This document shows positions 12,130-22,340 of a DNA stretch of 64,000 bases, piece after piece. Position 1 is the first letter of the stretch; every line of letters starts with the position of its first letter. The stretch is from Eleusine coracana subsp. coracana (Eukaryota; Streptophyta; Magnoliopsida; Poales; Poaceae). The stretch is from assembly GCA_032690845.1 (NCBI GenBank), contig CM064417.1, forward strand, positions 17,638,501-17,702,500, given 5' to 3'. The notes under the pieces were generated by a model. The model had not been told where the DNA came from. It saw only the letters and a program-made list of their open reading frames with translations, and did not search any database. Made by a program: the position numbers and the translations under genes.

Positions 12130-12632
12130 ATGCATCTTCACTCGTCTAGTGGCCAAGGGCTATTTTCAAGTGGCGGGACTTGACTTTGAAGAAATATTTG
12201 CTCCTGTGGCCCGTCTTGAAGCAATTCGGGTCTTACTTGCCTATGCATCACATAATGGCTTCGAGCTCTATCAAATGGATGTCAGAAGTGCCTTCTTGAA
12301 TAGAGAGATCAATGAGAAATTCTATGTGGAACAACCTCCGGGGTTTGTGGACCCTAAACATCCAAGACATGTATGCTCCTTTGCTAGCTTGTTGTTTGCT
12401 TCCGCGTGTCTTATTTTACTAGCTTGCATAGGAGTTATATTGCCTTGGATGTTCCACTAGTATGCTTAGGTTGTTGTTCCTTTCATAGGTTCATTATCTT
12501 GCTAGTGTGATCCTCACTAAAATTGTGTAGGAGTTGTTTTGAGTGGTCAGTTTTAGGAATTGGCGAATTTGGTACATAGTGCGAGTTCCCGATTCAACCC
12601 CCCCCCCCCCCCCTCGGTCACTCGGTCCTTTC
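12130..12632 (+). mobile_element. Copia RT fragment joined to an LTR end
   Basis: Plus-strand frame 12149-12375 encodes a Copia RT segment (LVAKGYFQVAGLDFEEIFAP, YQMDVRSAFLNREINEKFYV, EQPPGFVDPKHPRHV). Right after it the sequence changes to an LTR-like tail ending TCACTCGGTCCTTTCA at 12632, with a C15 run at 12599-12613. The RT thumb, RNase H and polypurine tract are missing, so an internal deletion joined RT to the LTR end. The last ~100 bases match, in reverse orientation, the LTR end at 27863. Confidence 0.75.
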
Positions 12633-12639
12633 ACTATAA

Positions 12640-13500
12640 TTCGAGGAGTTCCCATAATCTTCAAAAAGATCATCCTCAAATTGGAAAGGGAGCTCTGAAG
12701 GTTGAATTTCTTCTTCCTCTGTTGCCCCTGGTTCGATTGGCCTCAATGCTCGATGTTGCTTCCTCCTGGAGGGGCGTTCTATAGTCAACTAGGAAAGAAG
12801 TGTTTTCTAAGATGAGGTCTAAGACAACTCTTCCTTCCTCGGGCGTCTCGTGAACGAAAGATCCTTCAGCGGTGATGTCGATGTACAAGGCAGACTCCTT
12901 GCACAAACCTAGGCAAAAGTGTTGAAGCAACACATGGTCGGTTAGAGACAAGTCCGGGCTAGAACAGGTTAGCGTGGTAAACCTGGCCTAGGCTGCACCT
13001 ATTGACTCCTTCTCAAATTGCCGAAAGTCGAGAATGTCTCTTCGTAGGGAAAAGATACGTGATACAGGAGAAAATGCGAGACAAAATTTAACTCAGAGTT
13101 TATTTCAATCACCATTCACACTCCCGATGGTATGGGTGTACCATTGTTTCGCATTTTCCAAGAGGGAAAATGGAAATAATTTCCACCGTAGAGTTTCTTG
13201 TGTCATTACTCTAATGGTGAGACATGAACACAATTGCTCAAACTCTCGCAAATGATGAAACGGGTTTTCACTATTTAAACCCGAGAAAGATTGTTCCCGA
13301 ACCATGGCTATAAAGCTAGGATGAAGTTCAAAGCCAGATGAAAGAATTGGGTCCACTGATGGCGGTGGCTCGAAGAACTCGCCCTTTGGAGCGGAAAGAT
13401 TTTGAATGGTAGGTTGCTCCATTGGAGAAAAGAGGCAAGAAATAAACAAAGAAAAATAAAAAGATACGAGGGCGACTGGGTTCGAAGACTAATAGCAACC
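12640..13500 (-). pseudogene. Athila-type gag fragment
   Basis: 13105-13449 encodes the Retrotrans_gag start of Athila elements (NPFHHLREFEQLCSCLTIRV, MTQETLRWKLFPFSLLENAK, QWYTHTIGSVNGD). 12676-12951 holds a downstream part (LTDHVLLQHFCLGLCKESAL, RVVLDLILENT). Frameshifts and stops separate the pieces. The order LTR, primer site, gag on the minus strand is intact, and the frame ends where the Copia fragment begins at 12632. Confidence 0.8.
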
Positions 13501-13521
13501 GTTCCCGGGCAATGACGCCAG
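13501..13521 (-). promoter_or_regulatory. Athila primer-binding site
   Basis: The minus strand reads CTGGCGTCATTGCCCGGGA just inside the LTR end. This resembles the aspartate-tRNA type site of Athila/Tat elements (TGGCGCCGTTGCCGGGGA) with a few substitutions, and it sets the LTR terminus at 13525. Confidence 0.75.
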
Positions 13522-13524
13522 AAA

Positions 13525-14708
13525 TGCTTATTGGTATTTTTTAACGAATGCAGATGAGTCCGCAAGCGCACGGAGAATACCGCTGTAGCACTTCACATCT
13601 GGAGTATTCCAAGGGTATTGAATTCACAGGAAACGTGTGTGCTAATCTTCTATTCTAATTGTCCAAGGACACCAAGATAACTATGGCTTGGTAGAGAGGA
13701 TTCTAACTAGTAAATAGTCTTAATTAGAGTAAGTTGACACTAAGCTACCTGCATTGGGCATCTGATTTTCCCATGCATCCACAATGTGATTCCGGCCAAG
13801 AGCCTACTGCGTAGCCGAACATGGAGGATTTCAAAGGACATATAAGACTGCCACCACCTACTGCCTACCTCTAGCAATCCGTAGACTACGTGATAAACAA
13901 AGGCAACCTACGGCTTAGACACCACGTCTATGCTTTCGATTACTCCCTTAATCTCTATATACAATGGGCCAAGATTAAGGTCTCTAATTAAATAGAGCGC
14001 TGAGCGAGCAAAGCAACTAAGTACTAAAACTTACTTAAAAAGGAAAACTAGTAACCAGAAAAGAATCACGAAGACTTACTTAAAAAGGCAAGCATCCGTC
14101 GAGGTACAAGCCCGGAGAAGGGGTTGAACAAGCCCGAACCTCCTCTCATGGACTCCTCCTTACTCTCTCTCTATTTTATAAGCGCTTTGGCAGCATTGAG
14201 CCTTTTGGAAATGATGTGCTAATTCTATCTTGAAGTGTTGAGAGAGTGAAGCCCTTTCCTTCCTTTTATAGGACTAAATGGCGGTTCCAGGGTCGGTAAC
14301 TCCGCCCTAAGGGGGGTAACCAACGTAGGAAAGGCGGTGGAGAACCGACCTCAAAAGATAGGCCCCATTGGGCTCAGCCCATCGGGCCTAGTGGGTCCTA
14401 CCACTTCTGGGTGCCTGGTGGGTGGCCCCTCTTCCTTTCTGACACCGTAGGGTCTTTGGTTATGTCGGTTGTTTTCTGAAAGTGAGCCATTTGATCCCTG
14501 TGCTTGGCTCTGATTGGCCAAAAGTGTGTTTTCTCTCTTGATGATATGAATTTTCTATTAATTATGTAGAATAATCACCTACAGCATATATTTACCAACA
14601 CTTGTGAAACTTGTTAGTAATAAACTCCTACCACTATGTTGGTTATTCATTTATTGCTTTTATGCAGGTAATTGACGGTCTATATTAGGCATTTAGTGAC
14701 CGTCAACA
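13525..14708 (-). repeat. Athila-type 5' LTR
   Basis: An 1184-bp LTR. The minus strand begins TGTTGACGGTCACTAAATGCC and ends AATAAGCA next to the primer-binding site. There is no coding. A second member of the same LTR type lies at 55802-57517: both share AGTCCGCAAGCG/AATCCGCAAGCG and GGAGTATTCCAAGG near the left end and a ...CCAACA/...GTCAACA right end. The matching 3' LTR is not in the window. Confidence 0.75.
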
Positions 14709-15720
14709 GTGACGGCCACTCGATGTAGAGGAAGACGAGCCATGGCGACGAGCTTGACATAGATCAAGGTTCGATTGAGCAGTCGTCCAAAGTGCTTTCC
14801 AAAAACCTTATTCGCCCTTTCTTGGTGTAGCATTGCAGAGGATGACGATTTCAGAGACCTGTTCTCTCGTTCGCCGGTGCGCGCCGATGATCGGGATAGA
14901 GAAATCTTGACGGCGTAACAATACAGACCATAATATTCATAACTATCATAGAGAAACAGATCATGATAGCTAGTATGGAAGACATAGTTTAAGACAAGAG
15001 TACATATGTTTTCTTCTAGATGATGATCGGGTAGAGGAGGCAGAGACGACGTTCAGCATTGTCATGTTGTTGACGATAGCGGGTGACGCTGACTCGACAT
15101 AAAGGAAGACGAGCCGTGACGACGAGTTTGAAGTAGACGAGGATTTGATTGAGCAGTCGTGCAGAGCGCGTCCAAAAACCTGGAATAGATAAGTCTTGGC
15201 GGCGCAACACTAAAGAGAGGCAAAACCCTATATACGGATGAACCTCTATGATTCGGCATCCCGCAACCGAGTTGGTTTCCATATTAAATCAAAGCGTATT
15301 GGACCACATCACGCCACGCCCGACGAGACGAGTGAGCGAGTATGTATTCTTTCCTTCTCCCATCCACACACTAGCAAAAGATGTTACATGACAACTTATG
15401 AATGACACTTTGAGATTTTTCTCTAGAAATTATTAAAATACTAATGGACCTAGCCCTTATAATTCCAGTGCATCAAATTTGGAGCCTAATTTGCTGACAT
15501 ATGAAATGACGCCACATAAGATGATTGGAGTGCAAAGAATATTCAACCTTTTCTAGAAGGAATGAAAGCAGCTCGAAGAAGACATCTTTTGGTCGTTTTA
15601 TAGGCCAGAAAAAAAAAATCATAGTTACCTAGTTTACCGTTCTTCTTCTTGGACCCACAAGAATTTTTGTTATGAGGACAACAACATCGAGCAACCTGAA
15701 CTTGCTACAAGCCCTCCTGC
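14709..15720. other. Intergenic DNA with a ~100 bp duplicated segment
   Basis: No gene is supported. Two imperfect direct copies of about 100 bp (about 14710-14810 and 15080-15185) share GAGGAAGACGAGCC/AAGGAAGACGAGCC, GATTGAGCAGTCGT and TCCAAAAACCT. The origin of the unit is not recognised. The rest, up to the GST promoter, shows nothing identifiable. Confidence 0.5.
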
Positions 15721-15729
15721 TATAAAAGG
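15721..15729 (+). promoter_or_regulatory. TATA box of GST copy 1
   Basis: TATAAAAGG lies about 90 bases upstream of the ancestral start position of the GST copy, a normal spacing. It suggests the promoter decayed more slowly than the reading frame. Confidence 0.5.
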
Positions 15730-15811
15730 ACCACCAGCATTGGTCGCCAATGTACAACACGCCTTCACATACATATAGATAAACTGGGTGTCCTGATCAA
15801 AGTTGTTCAAC

Positions 15812-17458
15812 ATAGCTCAGGTGAAGGTATTTGGACCAGCCTTGTCTCCTAACGTGGTGCGGGTGCTGTTGTGCTTGGAGGAGGTTGGAGTATGAGGTGG
15901 TCAATGTTGACTTCGCCACCGGCGAGCACAAGAGCCCAGAGAACCTCGCACGCAATGTAAGTGTGCAGCACTGTTGCACCTGAGTTTGTAATTTCAGGAC
16001 CGGGTCTTTTACTTTATTGTGGAGCTCTGCTATTTATCCGCATGCTTAATTATTGATCGCGAACATAGTTTCTCCAACTTGATGTCAGCGTTATCACTTA
16101 TTCAGTTATTCTAGCTATGTTCAGCCATTTGGACCAGATTCCAGCCTTCCAAGATGGAGAACTAATGCTTTTCGGTGAGTTCTAATCTTGTATTGTCTTG
16201 ATTTCCATCAGAAATGAGTGGAATCGGTAAAATTATCTAGTTGTTTCAGACGAGTCCCTACAGATCAATTACATTTCATATAATATCTGATTACACTCAG
16301 ATGCATTAATATTAGACAATGGGCAATTTTTCATGCCAGTGTCGATTAACTAATATCCTCTACTCAAGAAAAACAAATTTATTTTACTTTACAGATTGAG
16401 TTAATGTAAATTTAAACATATGTTCATTGTTCACACCAAGAATGCTGGGCAATTTCGAGGCATGTGTTTCGCAAGTACAAGACGGACAAGGTGAACCTGC
16501 TGAGGGAAGGCAACCTCCATGAGTCAGCGCTTGTTGATGTTTGGCTAGATGTAGAAGCGCACCAGTACAGCCTTGCCATTTAGGGTGTGTTTATTTCACT
16601 AGATTGGATTGAATAGGCTTGGATAGGATCATCTAATTCAGTGTTTGATTCACCGTCAGGGTGGATAGGAATGGACTAGAATAAAAATATTTTTTTAAGA
16701 TGCTGGATGAGTCTGTTTGACAAAAATGACCGGATGAGTCTATCCAACTTATGTAACGATGATGATTACTAAAATAATTAGACATTATTAATATTATTTA
16801 CTATATTATTATTAATAATAATCAATAAAATATGGATTAGTACATGATAAAAGCTTAATCATACTAGAATTAATAATAATTAATATTTTTATTACTAATT
16901 AAAAATTATTAAGATATGATTAAGATCAATAAATATTAAATCATATTAATTAGTATATAATTAATTATTATTATTTAATAATAAGATATATAATTTTATA
17001 ATATCATCTTGTCCTATCCATTCTTATCCATCCAACCAAACACGAAACTAAATCATCTCATCGACCCAATTAAACATATAACTTAGATCATTCCATCTAG
17101 AAAAATATAGATGATCCTATCTAATCCAATCTTACCCTCGAAACAAACACACGCTTAATTTCTCCCATCGTCTACCAGCTCTTTCTTGTGCCGATGGGAC
17201 CAGAAGCTCATCGACGAATGCATGGAAAAGATGAAGAAAGTGTTGGATGTGTACGAGGCACGGCTATCCAAATTCAAGTACCTGTCAGGAGATTTCGTCA
17301 GCCTGGCAGATCTCAGCCACTTCCCTTACACATTGCCCTTTATGGCGACACCGTATGCTTCGGTTTTCGATTCCTACCCAAGTGTCAAGGCTTGGTGGGA
17401 GAACCTAATGTCGAGGCCGGCAGCCCAGAGGGTCGTCTCTCAGCAGCCCACAAACTGA
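15812..17458 (+). pseudogene. Phi-class glutathione S-transferase pseudogene (copy 1)
   Basis: Three-exon structure of plant phi GSTs: exon 1 15812-15956, exon 2 16125-16174, exon 3 about 16441-16579 plus 17158-17458. Exon 1 encodes VKVFGPALSPNVVRVLLCLE with the catalytic-Ser region intact, but the initiating codon reads ATA and a small deletion after EEVG gives an immediate stop. Exon 2 has a one-base insertion. Exon 3 (ISRHVFRKYKTDKVNLLREG, VDVWLDVEAHQY) is split by a 572-bp MITE, then frameshifted, before an open C-terminal helix bundle (EKMKKVLDVYEARLSKFKYL, GDFVSLADLSHFPYT, VKAWWENLMSRPAAQRVV). Splice GT/AG sites of introns 1 and 2 persist. It cannot make a functional enzyme. Confidence 0.9.
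16583..17154. mobile_element. Tourist-like (PIF/Harbinger) MITE in GST exon 3
   Basis: A 572-bp AT-rich element without coding. Its ends are GGGTGTGTTTATTTC on the left and GAAACAAACACACGC on the right (inverted, 13 of the first 15 bases alike), flanked by a TTA target duplication (16580-16582 and 17155-17157). The TTA duplication and GGGTGTGTTT end are typical of Tourist MITEs. Removing it nearly rejoins the GST exon, so it inserted directly into the gene copy. Confidence 0.85.
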
Positions 17459-17759
17459 TAGCAAGACATGCACCATAGCATAAGTTATTTAATAGGGTCT
17501 CCATACTGATAGGCCTGGTATATAATAACGTGTAATGTGTACTATATATGAAACTTATTTATCTGTGCATCTCTATATTGTTGTAAAAAATGGAACATCC
17601 AAGATGATATTATTGATTCACATATACATTTATATTTATCCCTTGTCTTTGAATTATTTTTGTCCAGTGTTTTGGAACACATCTCATCTCAGTAGAACTG
17701 CCATCTGAGCGATTAGCGCCATTACTCTCCTAGCCATGATATCTAACGCAACATTGTTA

Positions 17760-18087
17760 GGAGTCGTTTGGTATGGCTACTAAAATGGCTTCTGCTTTTT
17801 CTCCTTCGAAAATCATTGTCAAATGGTCCGGTCAGAAGCGCTTCTACGTCCTGGACATGAGAAGCGATTCTTCCAAAACACCTAGAAGCAAAAGGCTTCG
17901 AAAGGATGCTTTTTTCAGCTTTTCTCCCACCCCTCCATGCTAGGCCCACAAAAAAGCTGTTTTGTCAAATACCTCAAGAAGCTGTTTTTAGTAGAAAATC
18001 TATTTTTTTATATAGAAGTTGTTTTAAAAAAAACAGAAGTAAAAGCAGAATCAGGTTTCGTAAAAAAAAAATCCATACCAAGAGCCC
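17760..18087. mobile_element. Tourist-like MITE downstream of GST copy 1
   Basis: A 328-bp element with inverted ends GGAGTCGTTTGGTATGG and CCATACCAAGAGCCC, flanked by TTA (17757-17759 and 18088-18090). There is no coding; the interior has A- and T-rich runs and AGAAGC motifs. A different family from the MITE at 16583, judging by its ends. It lies 300 bp past the GST stop codon. Confidence 0.8.
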
Positions 18088-18349
18088 TTAGTGTTAATAG
18101 TTGAGGTTCAGGTTAAGAGATGACTTATCCCTCCATTTCGATGAGTCACATCAACATTATTAGTGTTAGCGATTAAGGGTTGGGGTTAAGGATTGTGGTG
18201 TCTTTGATGTTCCAACGTCCCTCGTGCTCCGAGACTCGATCTGACGTGCAAGCTGTCATATCATCTTGATCCGAAATCAACTTGTGGAAGATTAAGACTA
18301 CGCTTTCGTTTCATTTAGTGAAGAAGAAAATTTGGGGCCCTGAATGCAA

Positions 18350-19246
18350 CACTACAACAAAAGAGCCCAATAGCGGCGGGCGTAAAGTCACTATAGCGGC
18401 GGATCGGTCGACTCGCCGTTACACAAATGCAGCTAAAAAGATTGGTTTTTTGCGACGGTTCTTCAGTGAGTCAAACAAACCGACGCTATATATTGTATTG
18501 TAGCGGCGGGTAGCAATATCACCCGCCGCTACGAGATAATACAAAAAAATAAAAAAAAATGAAACCCTAACCTCAACTCACGAGCTATCGTCGCTCGACC
18601 ACCCGCGAGCCGTCGCTGCCGTCGCACAGCCAGATCCGGCCGCCCACGAGCCGCCGCCGCCATCACGCGGCCCGATTCGACCGCTTGCGAGCTGGAGCCG
18701 CCGCAGCCATCACGCGGCCAGATCCGGCCACCCGCGAGCCGCCGCTGCCGTCGCGCGGCGAGATCTGGACGCCCGCGAGCCGCTGTCGTCGTCACGCGGC
18801 TGGGTCCGCCACCGCGAGCCGCCGCCACCGCCCGGCCACGCGTGAGCCGCCATCGCCATCGCGCAGCCAGATCCGGCCACGCGCGAGCCGCCTCTGCCAT
18901 CGTGCGGCCAGATCCGGCCACCCGTGAGCCGCCGCCGCTGCCGCCCGGCCACGCGCGAGCCTTTGTCGTCATCGCGTGGGTGTCGCATCGGCAAGGGGGA
19001 GGAGGGGAGAGCGCCGACGTCGACAAGGGGGAGGAGGCGATGGGGAGGAGGGGAGAGCGTCGGCATGGGGGAGGAGAGGAGAGCGGGCGTCGACGAGGGA
19101 GAGGAGGGGAGAGTGCTTGCGTCGATGAGGGGGAGGAGGGGAGAGCGCCGGCGTCGACGATGGGGAGGAGGGGAGAGCGGTGGCGAGAGGAGGGAAGGGC
19201 AAGCTGGAGAGAGAGAGAGAGAGAGAGGAGCGAAGGCCTCTCCCGC

Positions 19247-19277
<31 letters not shown>

Positions 19278-19642
19278 AGGAGAGAAAGGCGGCTGGATTG
19301 AGGAGAATGAAGAGAGTTAGGGTTCTGGAGCTCTTATATATTTGTTGGGTAATCCTTTTAGTTGGGTCAAATGGGCCTGAAATTGTAGCGGCGGGTCACA
19401 ATGTGAACCGCCTCTAAAAATCTATTTTTAGGGGTAGTTCACGTTGTGACCCACCGCTAAAAATTACCCTGATTTTTAGCGATGGTTTATAATAAGATCC
19501 GCCTCTAAAAATTTATTTTTAGGGACGGTTTATATTGTAACCCGCCGCTAAAAAGTACTATATTACTATAACAGCGATTCTCTTTATATTCATTACTACT
19601 AGAATTTTTCTACCACCGCTAAATACCGTTTTTATGGTAGTG
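18350..19642. mobile_element. Non-autonomous CACTA (En/Spm) element
   Basis: A 1293-bp element with ends CACTACAACAAAAG (left) and TTTTTATGGTAGTG (right), flanked by a CAA target duplication (18347-18349, 19643-19645). Subterminal TAGCGGCGGGT and its complement occur several times in both arms, as expected for transposase-binding repeats of CACTA elements. The interior (about 18590-19320) is GC-rich imperfect tandem repeat (GAGCCGCCGC, CAGATCCGGCCAC, then GGGGAGGAGGGGAGAGCG units and a GA microsatellite) with long open frames on several strands. These frames look like composition artefacts rather than genes. Confidence 0.85.
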
Positions 19643-19792
19643 CAACTCGTCACGTTCAGGCAACCAATTGATCGAATCAGTCAAAGACTACAAGTCCACT
19701 GACTTAAATTCTGCGTCACATCTTAAGACCGTTTCTTATCATATCCTGGTACACATATCGCGGCGAGCAGGCACATTCATATCCGAAAAATC

Positions 19793-21393
19793 ATGTCGCC
19801 GGTGAAGGTGTTCCGGTTGGCCGCCTTCAGCAACGTGGCGCGGGTGCTCGTGTGCCTGGAAGAGGCCGGCGCCGAGTACGAGATTGTCGAGGTGGACTTC
19901 CACGCCAAAGAGCACAAGAGCCCCGAGCACCTCTCCAGAAACGTAAGCACAAATGCATGTTTTGGCTCCGTGTTGGGCTGTTGCGAGCTGATCATTCGCC
20001 CTGGTCTCGTTTTCAGCCGTTCGGACAGGTCCCCGCGTTCCAGGACGGAGACCTCATGCTCTTTGGTGAGTTCCTCGCATCATCGTTCGAGCTACAAGTA
20101 AAGTTTATTCCATCAAAATGGAGATATATACTTCTTCTGATGCCAATTGAATTAATATTCTCAGAGTCCCGTGCAATCTGCCGGTACGTGCTCCGCAAGT
20201 ACACGGCAACGACGGCGGACGGCACCAACCTTCTTGGGGACGGCATCAACGCAGCGGCGGCGGTGGACGCGTGGCTGGACGTTACGAGCCGTCGTTGCAC
20301 GCGGTGTTCGTGCAGCACCGCGTCGTCCCGTTTCTGGGCGGGACTAGCGCTGGGAATGGGCCAACAACCGAACCAAGGTCTCAACCAAACCGATTACTGT
20401 AGCATACCCAGTTTGACCCAAGCCAACCCACCACTCTATTTGTCGAAACCAACTCAAACCAGACTGAAGAGAGAAATGAGCCCAACCCACACCGGCCCAG
20501 TGCACTGAACTTTGGTTTGGAACCAGTTCCAAACCGTTTCTGTGTAATGGTTCCACGTCCACAAGACCTAGGCTGGATGTCGTGGTCTTCATCTACTCAC
20601 CAGGAGACTTCCACTAGCACATTTGGAGCTTTCGCTCACCAATCACAAAAACGAAAATGTGTTCATCTTATTAATTATGCGGTCAGATTAATTAGCAGAT
20701 AACATAAACATCACACCAGTCCTGTAGATCGATCTGAACATCTAGCTAGGGAGCCAGAATATACAATTAAAAGACACTACATAGCCTCCTTCATAAATAC
20801 CATCTTGACGCTTTGGATAAAAAGATCAACTAATTGACCAGGCAATCAAGGTTTCCTTTTTCCAGATTCATTCTGCTTCCTACTTACCTGCTTCCTACTC
20901 AACAAAATAGTTGCTCCCTTCTATTCTCCTACTTTGTGGACCTGTCAAGGAAAACAGAGCTAAAATAGGATCACGCTAGAAAAGGGCAAATACATCATTA
21001 AAAATGAAAAACAAGAGCAAATATATAGAACAAGGTCAAAATATACTGCCGTTTGCATGATGAAAAATCACTAACAACAATGGACAGTACTGTCACAAAA
21101 TATACTGCCGCCGCGGGACGCCGGACGAGGAGATCATCGCCGGGAGCGTGGAGAAGCTGCGAAAGGTGCTGGAGGTGTACGAGGCGCGGCTGGCCGAGCA
21201 CAGGTACCTGGCCGGCGACTTCGTCAGCCTCGCGGACCTCAGCCACTTCCCCTACACGAGCTACTTCATGGGCATGCCCTACGCGTCGGTGTTCGACGCG
21301 TTCCCTCGCGTGAAGGCGTGGTGGGAGGACGTCCTGGCACGGCCGGCGGTGCACAAGGTCGCCGCGATGATGGCCGACCACTCTGGTTCATGA
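19793..21393 (+). pseudogene. Phi-class glutathione S-transferase pseudogene (copy 2)
   Basis: Exon 1 19793-19942 (50 codons, ATG intact, MSPVKVFRLAAFSNVARVL), exon 2 20017-20065 (PFGQVPAFQDGDLMLF, 49 bp as usual) and exon 3 from 20165, all with good GT/AG sites. Exon 3 starts well (ESRAICRYVLRKYT, AAVDAWLDV), then a short deletion shifts the frame before YEPSLHAVF, and ~757 bp of foreign sequence follows GTSAGNG. Homology resumes at about 21118 (TPDEEIIAGSVEKLRKVLEV) and is open to TGA at 21391-21393. At the position of the catalytic Ser of phi GSTs the aligned residue is Phe (LAAFSNV against PALSPNV). Most likely a pseudogene; a truncated transcript is possible. Confidence 0.85.
20359..21115. 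other. Insertion of unknown type in GST copy 2 exon 3
   Basis: About 757 bp that has no place in a GST separates GTSAGNG from TPDEE. It shows no clear terminal inverted repeat or transposase. Near its right end the phrase AAAATATACTGCCG occurs twice (about 21034-21047 and 21098-21111), which might mark a duplication made at insertion or repair. The ends are set only by where GST homology stops and resumes. Confidence 0.6.
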
Positions 21394-22340
21394 CCTCTGT
21401 GCTTGTATCGAGTCCTCCCTCCCCGTTAATAAATTAAATAGGGTTCAATAATTGTGTACAACTTGCAGTGGAGTGGAGCATGAACTCAGGCAAACGAACT
21501 TCTTATGTTTTCTTCTGCTCTATTTTTGTAGTAGTAGTGCAGAACTACGACGAGTGAGCTCCAACCCAAAAATCGTATCTTTGTTTTATAGTGATGCTTC
21601 ATCGCCAAAAAAAAAAAACATTTATAAAGATGCTAAATTGCTAATAGTCAGTTTCATAAAATCAAACTCAAAAGTATAATTTGTTACTCAGGTGCAAATA
21701 ATCACAGGGTTTTTGGATTTACTATTTATGTGTGCGTGAATATCTACAACGCACCCCTTTCGGCTTCTTATACTCGGGCAATAGTTCAACATTCGACTTC
21801 AACTCATCTTTTATTATAAACCTTCAACTCTTTAGTAAACTAGTTAAAAACCGGTGTACGCGTATTCTTTAGAAAAGCGTTTTTTTTTTCCCTGATAATA
21901 CATGATGTAGATTTCATTGCCAGCGAATACTTGCATGCTTCCAGCCAATTGATCCTTTGAAGACACGAAACAAAATTTCAAAATAACTTGGTAGCTGCAA
22001 CACTACTTCATAACAAAATCGGCAAAATAACTTAGTAACTGCAACATATCACAATAGAATCATCTGAGGAACTAGTAACAACTGTACCCTTGAAAGCTAA
22101 CTTTGCTTACAATGTTAAGGTGAAACTTGTCACATATTGAGCAGACCAAAAATCTGTCAACAACGTTCTGTAGGTGCCAATTACCCTGAGAATTACACAT
22201 CAACAGACAATCATATCAATATACTCCAATCTATCTGACTTGTAAAGTAGGACACTGACTGGAAGGTAAACAATTTTTCAAAATCACCTGTTGGCATGTA
22301 TTCAGTTGAACCCCATCCGTTGAATGAAGGTCTTTCAACA
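21394..22340. other. Intergenic region between GST copy 2 and AsnRS
   Basis: No gene seen. AATAAATTAAATA at 21428-21440 could serve as the polyadenylation signal of the GST copy. The right half should include the AsnRS 3' untranslated region, since that gene reads leftward and stops at 22341. The remainder is AT-rich without recognisable repeats. Confidence 0.5.

Noticed and set aside
18529..19417. Long overlapping open frames on both strands in a GC-rich region
   Set aside because: They arise from imperfect tandem repeats inside a CACTA element; products are Arg/Pro/Gly low-complexity with no domain.
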